From Falciphora oryzae (taxonomy: Eukaryota; Ascomycota; Sordariomycetes; Magnaporthales; Magnaporthaceae): 64,000 nt of DNA. Below the pieces are notes generated by a model. The model was given only the letters and a program-made list of their open reading frames with translations. It ran no database searches and was not told where the DNA came from. The translations under genes and the position numbers were made by a program. Position 1 is the first letter of the stretch. The number at the start of each line of letters is the position of its first letter. Of the stretch, positions 42,610 through 51,656 are shown in pieces. The stretch lies in NCBI GenBank assembly GCA_000733355.1, contig JNVV01000001.1, positions 3,925,356-3,989,355 of the forward strand, in the 5' to 3' direction.

Positions 42610-43881
42610 CTAGCCGGCCGCACGCTCGGCCTCCCTCTGTTGTTTTCTCAGGATGCGGGTCTCCCTGTAGAAGAGGTTCTTGATGTCGGTCGCCGTGATG
42701 GCGAAGCCCGGGTTGTGCTTGTTGACGTAGTCGGCGATCCTCTGGGGCGTGGCCTTGGGCTGGCCCCTCAGCGCAAAGATCTGGTCCTTGGCGGCCAAGA
42801 TGGCCCTTCGCCTATTCACGGGGATCTCGGCCGCGTTGGCCGCCAGCGCGTGGTTGTGCACGTGCGCCCTGGGCTTCTGCTCGAAGCGCCAGAACTTCTG
42901 GTCGACGCCGCCGATCTCGTCGGACCGCACCACCTTCTGCACCAGCGTCGCCTTCCACTTGCACCCCCTCCGCCGGCTGACGCGCGCGCCCTTGGCGGCG
43001 CGGTTGTCGCGCGCCGCGGCCGACGTGCACTCGAGGTCGATGCGGTACACCTCGCCCAGCTCGCCCGCCTGGCGCTGCCGGACCGTCTGGTGGCGGCGCG
43101 CGGAGCGGGACTTGACGACGCCGAAGCCGGACGTGGCCGCGGCGCTGCGGACGGCCTCGATGCCCGCGTCCGGGTTGGCGAACACCGCGTTGGCGAGGGC
43201 GACCCAGGGGCTGTTGGCGGCGGGGCCGTCGCCGGGCGCGGCGGCGGGGTGGTCGAGGGCGGCGGCGGCGGCGGCGGGGTCGGGGAAGTAGGGGGAGCCG
43301 GCGAGGTTGGCTAGGGGGTTGAGGTCGCCGGCGCCGTCGTCGTCGTCATCCTCGTCATTATCATCGTCGTCGTCGTCATTATCATTGTCATTATGGTTGT
43401 TGCTGCTGCCACTGCTGGGTTCAAGGCCCGGATGCGTCGACACGGGCGGCTGCAGCTGCTGCGACAGCCGGAAGCTGCTGCGCGCCGACGGCGCCTCGAC
43501 CCGGAACACGGTCTGCAGCCCGGCAAACGGCGTCCGCGCCGGCCGGATCTGCTGCAGCGTGTGGTACGAGGGGTAGGGCGCCGTCTGCTGCGGAGGGGCG
43601 AAGGCGGGCTGCTGCTGTGCCGGGGCGGGAGTAGGGAAGGCCGCCTGCGTCTGCGAAGGAGGGAAGGGGGTCTGGAAAGACGGCGCGAAAGAAGGGGTCG
43701 TCGTCGTCGTTGTCGCCGGCCGCGTAGCCGGCGCTGGCACCGGCGGTGGCGCGTCTAGGAAGACGGAGAAGTCGAGATGGTCGTCGTCGTCGTCGTCGTC
43801 GGCAGGTGGTGGTGGGGGAGGAGGTGGTGGTGGTGGTGGAGGCTGGCGCCGAATAGGCGCCAGGCCGGTATTGCGAGCCAT
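42610..43881 (-). CDS. FAR1/WRKY-GCM1-like DNA-binding protein, possibly domesticated from a Mutator-type transposase
   Basis: An intronless frame; I start it at the ATG at 43881 (MARNTGLAPIRRQ), giving 423 residues, since the 26 codons upstream look untranslated. The N-terminal half is low complexity: poly-Pro, poly-Asp, Thr and Gln/Pro runs, then Asn/Asp repeats. The C-terminal part has a FAR1-like zinc-binding module: GFGVVKSRS, YRIDLECTSAAA, a basic GCKWKATLV containing the second Cys, and a final AHVHNHAL with the His pair. After it come RRRAILAAKDQIFALRG and an adenine-transposase-like helical region (QRIADYVNKHNPGFAITATD, IKNLFYRETRILRKQQ). FAR1 modules come from MULE transposases; no DDE catalytic domain follows, so a host transcription-factor role is inferred. 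Homopolymer tracts make its length prone to variation. Confidence 0.72.
   Translation of the reverse strand: MARNTGLAPIRRQPPPPPPPPPPPPPADDDDDDDHLDFSVFLDAPPPVPAPATRPATTTTTTPSFAPSFQTPFPPSQTQAAFPTPAPAQQQPAFAPPQQTAPYPSYHTLQQIRPARTPFAGLQTVFRVEAPSARSSFRLSQQLQPPVSTHPGLEPSSGSSNNHNDNDNDDDDDDNDEDDDDDGAGDLNPLANLAGSPYFPDPAAAAAALDHPAAAPGDGPAANSPWVALANAVFANPDAGIEAVRSAAATSGFGVVKSRSARRHQTVRQRQAGELGEVYRIDLECTSAAARDNRAAKGARVSRRRGCKWKATLVQKVVRSDEIGGVDQKFWRFEQKPRAHVHNHALAANAAEIPVNRRRAILAAKDQIFALRGQPKATPQRIADYVNKHNPGFAITATDIKNLFYRETRILRKQQREAERAAG
43779..43850. repeat. (TCG)n and (GGT)n microsatellites inside the FAR1-like gene
   Basis: About seven TCG units followed by GGT-rich triplets encode the poly-Asp and poly-Pro tracts near the N-terminus. 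A second GTC/ATT run at about 43338-43395 encodes the internal Asp/Asn tract. All are in frame. Confidence 0.85.
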
Positions 43882-45120
43882 GGGATGAGCGCTTTGGGGT
43901 TGGTGGGTTTGGTGGTTTGATCGAGTGAGGTGCGCGGTTGCGAGAGGCAAAACAGACATGCCACACCCGAAATCCGGGGGTGGGCCACCTGTCTGTTTGC
44001 TTTGCTCGGCGCTTACCTCATCACCCGACAGCCCTCAACACCAACGACATCAACACCACACAGCAACCCAGCCGGGTCCAGCAACCCCCTTCCTCCGTCC
44101 GCACCCTAGAAACAAGTCCACAAATAGAACATACACTTGAACGCAATGAATGTATGCACCTACCCACGTGTACAAGGCCGCGTGCGTGCGTACATGCCTG
44201 TGTGAGTGGGGGATTGGGCTCTTGATATTAGTTCGTCGGGCCCATTCGGCCTCATTATGACGGGAGGCGGAGCCCCGGAAGCAGAGAGTCCGCTCTAGCA
44301 CACACACACACACACATATGCACACGCTCCTCCCCGCCTTGGCGCGCGTGGCCGGCATCTAATATCCCTATTCCTGTCTGGCAAGGGGGCGTGGGTGTTC
44401 TCGACCTTGTCTCACCAAGGACAAGCCATCATCACAAGAAGAAAAAAGCGTGCAAGCGAACCCGGGTTCCGGGGCCGTCCTCCTCCGCAGGTGAGAATGT
44501 ACCAAAGTTGGTAAGCGTCTCGTGGGGCTGAGCGGCCATGGTGCCGATGCCCAGGCCTCGCTTGGTCCCGAGGCGCTCGTTCTCCCGCCCCGTCTTTCCC
44601 CCCGGGGCATCGTGCCGGAGACAGGATTGCAACAATATGGAATGTATTGCTGAGGTAGGCAGCCATCTTGGCCGGGGCCAGACAGTAAGCAGTTCTTGAG
44701 AAAAAGGAATCTGTACTCCAAACACGGCTGCTCGTTCGATAAAATAGAAATGCAAAGAGCAAACACGGAAATGCTGGATATATCTTCGCCAAAATGGGGG
44801 GAAAATCAAAGGATATTCCTTGCCTTGGAAAAGGAGTCAAAGGACGAAAAGTCTGTGATACCAGCGGATAAGAGGAGAGATACTGAACAAGACCGCTGAG
44901 CCACTGTAGCAAGGACCAATGAGTGTGGGTATATTCCAACTCACACCACTGGCCCTGCAGCTTTCCTTCTCGCTCCGTGTGTCCTCAAAGCAGCCAGAGC
45001 CAGCCCAGTCTAGCCACCAGCGGCCTTTGCCAATGGCTGCTCTCCGCAGACTACACTGGCAGTGTGAGTCGTTCGAGACTTTGAAAAGCCGCGTCTCTTG
45101 TAGTCTTTGAAAAAAACCAT
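43882..45120. other. Intergenic, 1.2 kb
   Basis: This lies between the stop of the RING gene (45121) and the start of the FAR1-like gene (43881), both on the minus strand. It contains a (CA)n stretch at 44299-44316 and A-rich sequence around 44690-44880. Frames on either strand look like chance. Confidence 0.5.
44299..44316. repeat. (CA)9 microsatellite
   Basis: Nine uninterrupted CA dinucleotides lie about 420 bp upstream of the FAR1-like start codon. Confidence 0.85.
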
Positions 45121-47163
45121 CTAGTTGCCTCTCCTGCCGCCAGTGCTCATGAGTGTGATCTTCTGCTTTTTCTTTTTCTTGCCGCCACCGCCCCCTCCGT
45201 TGCCGCCGCCGCCATTCGCAGCCGCTGACGACGAGGCACCTATACCAGCATCCTCAACGCCGAGAGCCTCCATCTGCGCAGCGACGTCGGCTGCGCTGAG
45301 ACTCTCCAAGAACACATCGTCCTTGAGCCACCCATCGTCCACATTCGTGGCCGCCTGCCTCCTCGCTGTCGCCTCAGCTGCCGCATCCGCCGTCTGAGGC
45401 AGCGCGGCGGGCGTGCCCCAGACCGTCCTGGGCGCCGATGGGCTCGTCGACATGCCCGCCAGCTCCGAGAATCCGTTGCGCGGGTTTGGCGGCGTCGTGC
45501 CGCCCAGAGGTATGAAATCGTCCGGGTTGACTACCCTATCGCCCCCGCCGAACCGGATCCGAACCTCCTCCTCGGTCGCCGGCATCATGACGGTGCGCCG
45601 GGCGCCGCGCATTGCCGCCGCCTCAAGCCGCTCCGACTGCTGGCGCTCGCGTTCCTCCTGGGCCGCCTTGTCACGGTTCCGCTTGCGCCGCCGCTCAATC
45701 TCATCGGCGAAGAGGGCCAGGATCTCCGCAGGCACGATATCGGTCCAGTCGCACTCGAGGAACGATATCTCGCAGCCGTAGGGGAGGTGGTACAGGTATT
45801 TTGCCCGTTTCCTCGTCAGGTCGTCGACCGACGTCGAAACTATGTGCTCGACCCTCGGCAGGAGCGCCGATGGAAACGACGAAAAGTCACCATACTGCGT
45901 CTTGAGTATCCGTATGTCCAGGGGCGAGAGGTACAGGTGCGGCTGAGATGTATAGAAGTAGAAGTCTGACTCGGGCCCGTCAGCTTGCGGCTCGGTCTTG
46001 CCGTTACCCACCGGCAGCAGGGAGACGCCGAGCCCCTCTAGCTCCTGCAGCTTCTGCTTGGCCGCCAGAATAGACTTGATGGCGCGCTGAGTCCACTCGT
46101 TGTCCTCGTGGAACATCAGCTCGTCCTCCTTCTCCTGCAACTTGATGGCCTGGATCTCCTCGTCGTGCTGCTCCATCATGTAATCGCCCGTGCCCTTGAT
46201 GATGCGTGCGTAGTCGAGGATATTCGCAGCAAAGTGCCACGGCACATCCTGGCCGACGTTGAGGATGTCGACACCCGTCTCCTTGGGCAGGGCCAGCGTC
46301 GACCTGGCCTTGCGCACCATGAGGCGAAGCACCACGTCGTCTCCCGGCCGCGGCATGGGGCTCTCCTGGCCGGCGTAGAACCTGACAGGGCGGACCTCGG
46401 ATATGTAGATGCTGTCCTCGCAGATCGGGCACTTCTTCCAGCGCTGCCGCCTGTCCATGCCCGGGCCGCCGCCGCGCGGGCGGTCCTCGTCGTCCGAGGA
46501 CGAGTGCATGAAGCGGATCAGGCAGGGCAGGCAGAAGATGTGGCCGCACTTTGCCATGCGCGGGGCGACAGGCTCCGAGAGGCAGATGGGGCAGGTGCCG
46601 GCCTGGGACTGGGACGAGGCGAGGACCTGCAGCACGTCGGCCCAGTCAAGGTGCTCGTCGGCGTCGGCGGCCTGCTTGCGGTAGTCGCCCCTCGGCGACA
46701 CGACGAAGCGGTAGTTGGCGTGGACGTAGCGGGCCTTGTCGGCGGCGTGGTGGCCCGAGCCGGGGCCCCAGGTCGGGTTCCGGCGGTACGCACCGCGCGA
46801 CGACGAGCCGTAGCCGTGGCCGTGGTTGTCGGCATACGGGCGGTGCAGCGACGAGTAGTTGAGCAGGTGCGTTATCGAGGTCTGGCCGCGGCGGTTGGTC
46901 GGGTTCCGGACGGCGCTGAGTTCGGCCATGGCGTCATCATCCAGGTCGGGAGTCTCTGACTTGAAGGGGCGGCGCTGGTTCCGATGCTGTCTGCGCGAAC
47001 CCTGCGACTTTCGGGGCGCCGGCTGGGACGAGGGACCCTGGAGCGGGCGGCGGCTCGAGTCGAAGCCCGGTGCAGCAATGGACGGGGCCGCGGCAGCCGG
47101 CGGGTGGGCGTTGGCTGTTGGAGCGGAGAGGGACTTGCCCAAGCTAGTCGAGGCCGAGCTCAT
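45121..47163 (-). CDS. mag2: RNF10/Mag2-type RING E3 ubiquitin ligase
   Basis: This is an intronless frame of 680 codons. The first 100 residues are disordered and basic (RRQHRNQRRPFKSE). HLLNYSS and YRFVV precede the RING, whose ligands are C191, C194, C206, H208, C211, C214, C245 and C248 (CPICLSEPVA, CGHIFCLPCL, WKKCPIC), with an unusually long loop between the two halves. After it come the family segments SIYISEVRPVRFY, FHEDNEWTQRAI, FYFYTSQPHLYLSPLDIRI, a motif with YHLPYGCEISFLECDW, and a coiled region with many Glu/Arg. In yeast and human this ligase ubiquitinates 40S proteins during clearance of stalled initiation complexes. The tail is Gly-rich and Lys-rich (GGGGGKKKKKQKI). The order and spacing match fungal homologues, and the start is followed by SSASTSLGK. 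Confidence 0.92.
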   Translation of the reverse strand: MSSASTSLGKSLSAPTANAHPPAAAAPSIAAPGFDSSRRPLQGPSSQPAPRKSQGSRRQHRNQRRPFKSETPDLDDDAMAELSAVRNPTNRRGQTSITHLLNYSSLHRPYADNHGHGYGSSSRGAYRRNPTWGPGSGHHAADKARYVHANYRFVVSPRGDYRKQAADADEHLDWADVLQVLASSQSQAGTCPICLSEPVAPRMAKCGHIFCLPCLIRFMHSSSDDEDRPRGGGPGMDRRQRWKKCPICEDSIYISEVRPVRFYAGQESPMPRPGDDVVLRLMVRKARSTLALPKETGVDILNVGQDVPWHFAANILDYARIIKGTGDYMMEQHDEEIQAIKLQEKEDELMFHEDNEWTQRAIKSILAAKQKLQELEGLGVSLLPVGNGKTEPQADGPESDFYFYTSQPHLYLSPLDIRILKTQYGDFSSFPSALLPRVEHIVSTSVDDLTRKRAKYLYHLPYGCEISFLECDWTDIVPAEILALFADEIERRRKRNRDKAAQEERERQQSERLEAAAMRGARRTVMMPATEEEVRIRFGGGDRVVNPDDFIPLGGTTPPNPRNGFSELAGMSTSPSAPRTVWGTPAALPQTADAAAEATARRQAATNVDDGWLKDDVFLESLSAADVAAQMEALGVEDAGIGASSSAAANGGGGNGGGGGGKKKKKQKITLMSTGGRRGN

Positions 47164-48518
47164 GACGTCGTCGTCGGAGCGCCCGGGTCAAGCTGAGACG
47201 TGCTGTGCTGCTGTAGCTGCAGGCCGCCGGGGCTGCACTCGAGGGCAACGGCAACTGGGACCGAGGGGGTGATTGACTGTCAGTACCTAATTGTAAAAGC
47301 ATTATCTGGCTATGGCGGGACCGAGGACGCACATCGACACTCTCTCCCTTGGATTCGTCAACTACCGACGACGCCAAGGCAGGGCAAGCTCTGGTGACAT
47401 TTGCCTGCCCACTGGCAAGCAGAGGCCGGCAAGGACAAGGGCAACCACGTATAAGGAAGAAAAGAGAGAGGGGATAGCGACAAGGCTAGGAGATGGGGAG
47501 ATCAATTCAATCGGTGCTGCTATTGGTGTTTGTTGCTGGGGTCCTGGGTGGGAAGGACCCCAGGTGTGGTGTTCAAGAACAATCGAGCTGGGAAACGCCG
47601 TCCACAACAGAAGGGGCGAAATGGAGCACGACAAGTCAGTAAAGAGGACCACCAGCGAGCAGCAGGTGGCGGGGCAAAGCTGTCTCGACTCCATCACAGA
47701 GCGCACGTGACCGTCTCACCACGCTCACATGATAAGATGGCTGGGGATGACGATGATGCTTTTGCTCACCTTGGCCGCGTCGGCAACACACTCTGGAACC
47801 GCATTGAGACCGCATTTGGGAGCTTGCATTGCGCTTCGTGCATGAACAGCCAGTGACTCAGAAACAGTCCCGACTGGACACACAGATCCCAACACCACTG
47901 CCATTGAGCATCAATCTCGCCAAATTGAAAGGCACGCCTCGGGCATTTCGTGAGGGACTCGAAAAAGACTCGAGAGCCACTCAATCACACACCACTGCCA
48001 ATAAGTTGCTATTGGCGAGAAACAGAGGCCAATCATCTGCACCAATCGTGTGCGACAAGAACCTAGCCTGGTTATGCCGCGTTGTGCGAATTATAGTAGT
48101 AGACGTTATGGTACATAGATGCTTCTTTTTCAGAAGAGGACGGGCGAGAATAACAAAAACCAAACGACCGTGAGAACGGGTAAAAAAAAAAAAAAAAAAA
48201 AAGTCGTCAGGTTCATCGCCTCGAGCCTCCGTGACGACGCGAATCGGGGATATCATTGACCAACGTAATGAACCAGAGAACCAACGCATAAAAACGAGAG
48301 GGTAATAGGAGACGAAAAGGAAACGACGGTGACAAAATGAGACCAAGTCAACCAAAGCGAAAAAAACATAATTCGACAAAAGAGACGCGAGGAAATGCAG
48401 ACCGAAGGGGAGGTGAGATGATATCCATGCCATGTCATGCAGCCGTCCTCCTTATACAAACCCACGTATCGTCAATTTGAGCGCGTCCGACATCATCACA
48501 CTAGCCCAGCTTCAAATC
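47164..48518. other. Intergenic, 1.35 kb
   Basis: This lies between the start of the RING gene and the stop of the CBM48 gene, both on the minus strand. It has an A21 tract at 48182-48202 in what should be the 3' region of the CBM48 gene. No coding signal beyond chance frames was seen. Confidence 0.5.
48182..48202. repeat. A21 homopolymer
   Basis: An uninterrupted run of 21 A on the plus strand, located 3' of the CBM48 gene (which reads on the minus strand, where the tract is T21). Confidence 0.9.
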
Positions 48519-51500
48519 TCACTTGTGAGCTGAAGAGACCTTGTGCTTGATCTTGCTGAGCATCATGCTCAGCCTGTTCTTCTTCTTCTTCTCCGGAGTC
48601 GTTGGGGCGCTGCCTCCCTCGGCCGGCTTGGCCGCGGGGGTCTCAGCGGTCGTCTTGGCTGCCGTTGCGCTCGCGTCTGTGGTGGTGCCGTTGGTGGCCG
48701 GCTCGGCCTCAGCCGCCGCCGCCGTCTCAGCCGGCTCAGCGGCCGTCGCCTCCTCGGCCTTCTTGGGCTCAGCAGTCTCCTCGGCCTTCTTCGACTCCTC
48801 ACCAACGGCGGGAGCGGCCTGGACCTCCTTCAGCAGCTCAGCCTCCACCCCCTTCTTCTCCTCAACGGCGGCAGTGTTGGCAGCAGCCTCGGGGCTCTCG
48901 CCAGCCTCCTTGATCGACTCCTTGACCTCAGCCGGCACCTCGGGCGAGACCTCCTGACGAATCTCCTCCTTGGTCGTCGGTGCAATAGCGTTCTGGACAG
49001 ACTCGGGGAGGTTCTGCTTGACAGAGTCGGGAAGCTGCGCCGCCGCAGCGGTGGCCTGCTCAACGGCGGCGTCCTTGACCGCAACCGCCGAGGCTACAGC
49101 GGTGGCGCTCAGGCCGGCAGCAGTCTCAGCGACAGTCTCGGCAACGGTCTTGTCGGCCTCAGCCTTGTCGGTACCCTGGCCGGCAGTTCCTTCAACGGTG
49201 GAGGGGGCCTCGGGCACCTTCTGGAGCAGCTCCGCCTCGACCTGCGCCTTCTCCTTGATCCCTTCGCCGACGGCGCTGGCCTCGGGGTCAACACCAACCT
49301 TCTCCTGGCTCTCCTTGACAACGGCGGGCGCCTTGGGCTCCAGGGGAACCTCGCCAGCGAGCGCAACGGTCGTCGCGTTAGGGCCGACCGAGCTGATGGT
49401 GACGCCATTGGCGCCAGCAATGGGCAGGCTTGACTCGGGGATCGTGGTGCTAGAAACAGGCGGCAGCAGCGCGGCGACATCCGAGACACCAGGCAGCGTG
49501 TCGGCCTTCTCGTACGATTCCGGGTCGAGCTTGACGTTGGCGTTGATGTCCTGTGCGGTTATGCTCTCCGGAATCGGCTCGCCGGGCGCAAGCTTGATCG
49601 GGTTGACGCCGCCCTCCGAGGCGGGGAGCGGGCTGACCTTGAACTCCTTCTCCAGCTCCGTCGCCGGGGTCTCGGGGAAAGCCCCGGGCACTGCCTCCTT
49701 GTCTCCCTTGGTGGCCATGTCGGCTGCCGCGGCGGCTGAGGACTCTGCCTTGGTCTCGTCCTTGGTCTCCTCCCCGGGCTCCTCCTTGGGCTCGTCCTTG
49801 GCCTCGACCTTCGGCTCTTCCTTCGCTTCCTCCTTCTCCAGAGGGACGTCCTTGACTAGCGCGGCGGTGGTGGACTCGGGCCCAACGGAGCTGATGAAAG
49901 CCGTCTCGGCCGGCGCGCTCTTGACAAGAGATTCAGGGCTGAGGAAGTTGTTCTCGATTCCGCTCGGGTCGTTCTCCTTGGGTGCTGCCTGATTGACAGT
50001 CCAGTCGCCGTCCACGACAAACTGCAGCGATTGCGAACCAGCGAATGTCAGCAACAAGATGGTTTTCTGGCCAAGCAAATTAAAAAGAAGGAAAAAGCAA
50101 GGACAAAAAAAAAAGCAGCAAAAATGCTAAATCCTATGGCGGGGCGGGGTAGGCTGTGACACTAAAATGGCTGGTTCTAGTGGGAAGAAAGGTCTGAAAC
50201 TTTTCATGGGCGGGAAGGCAGGCGGGCGCTCCTTGAGCGGGTTATTTGTAGTCACCACCTCGGGCAGGACAGAGAAGGGCCGGTGGCTGGGGCGGACCGA
50301 GAAGAGCGCAACACGAGCATGCGCAAGGGGCAAAGGCAATGACGGCCGGGCTAGGTTGGGGGTAAGCTACTGGCCACACCCAGCGAAGCAAGCACCGAGT
50401 GTCGTTCCGCTGGGGCCCCAATTGTGCTGCTCACTAAGGGGGAGGAGGCAGCGAGATCCAGGGGGCGCGAGGGGAGGAACGTGGGAGTGACAGGCGCTCT
50501 CAGCAGGGCGCGAGCCTTGGCCCTCTCTCGGTCCCATGCCGCGCGAATCAAGCAGTCATTTCCAGCCCGGTGGGGGAGCTAGGACCAGGCCAGTGCAGTC
50601 GGCTTGCGTCATACCGTGCAAGGGTTGCTCGAATTGACGATGGTTTCCACAATGCAGCGGACGCAGCTCGCCAATTGGCTGGCGCCAGCAGATTGTGAAA
50701 AAAGCCGATTGATGACAGGCGACCGGGGAAGCACAGGGGAAATTAACAGCAAAGGAGAGACAAACAGGAGGAAAAGTGAAACGGGTGCTAGGTCGGACCG
50801 TCACGGCGGAGGAGCTCGCAGGGTGGTGGTATGTGTGGCCGTCTGCCCGAGACATCAAGCGGGAGGACAGCTCCAGTTGCCCAATCTAGCTGCTGCTCGT
50901 GCGACGCCGCCGGCTGATAGCTGCGAGCGACTTCAACCACCGACCAATCGATCGTGGGAAGCCCCATCGAGAGAAGCGAAGGAGGGCCGGTGAAGGACGG
51001 GAAATGATGACTGCAAGGTAGGCAGGCTTGTAGAATCGCAATTGTGGCGAGAAAAGGCGAACGCACCTTGTAGTAGATCTTTTCGCCGGTGTCCGGCAGA
51101 GTCACCTCCTTCTCGAAGCCATCGCCGACCTTGTCGAGCTTGACCGACTTGGTCCAGTCGTCAAAGGTGCCCGTCACGTAGACCTGCTCGCCGGCATGAG
51201 GCCTAGATTCGGTGCAGGGCGCGCCGTCAGCAAAGGAAACTTTGCCATTGTTTGTTTTTGCTTGGTTCGGCAGCCTGGTGATTTCACTCCCAACCTTCCA
51301 GCCCCGGCGGATGTTGCGCGCGTGGCTGCTGCGTTCACGTCATTGCTCTGCCTGCGCGCGGCATGCCAACTTGCCCCCTTGCGTCCAGATCCGTAAAAAA
51401 TAAGAGGCGCGCAAGGTGCGCGTGGCACACCAGGGGCCTGGCTGGACGTGAAGCACAGAGTCGCGCGCGCGCAGACGCCGAGAGCAAACAGCCACGCGGT

Positions 51501-51656
51501 ACACAGACGGTACCAGCATTCCCCCTCCATCGCGCAGGAAGGAAGAAAAGGCCGGTTGGTTTTGGCTGGCATTGGGGTAGGTCGGGGCTTAGGTCGGTGC
51601 TAGAGTAGCCCTGAACCCAAGATCAAAACTCACCACTTGAACGTGTATGTTCCCAT
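48519..51656 (-). CDS. CBM48 (AMPK-beta-like) protein of the Crp1/Mdg1 type, three exons with long introns
   Basis: Exons on the minus strand are 51656-51634 (23 nt), 51202-51067 and 50021-48519; introns are 431 and 1045 nt (GTGAGT...CTAG, GTGCGT...GCAG). Phases close to give 553 residues. The joined start reads MGTYTFKWPHAGEQVYVTG, TFDDWTKSVKL, then EKIYYK|FVVDGDWTVNQAA and NNFLSPESL, a complete glycogen-binding-type CBM48. Yeast relatives are Crp1, named for cruciform DNA binding, and Mdg1. The rest is a long disordered, Ala/Glu/Lys/Pro-rich region with internal duplications (ISSVGPxxTTxAL...VPLE twice; VEAELLxxV twice) and a basic end KKKKNRLSMMLSKIKHKVSS that may bind membrane. Without the first two exons the domain is missing its beginning, so single-exon calling would mis-start this gene. 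Function in filamentous fungi is unclear. Confidence 0.88.

Noticed and set aside
46108..46959. A 283-codon plus-strand frame opposite the RING gene.
   Set aside because: It is an antisense shadow of the RING-ligase coding region, Val/Ala/Gly/Arg-rich, with no motif.
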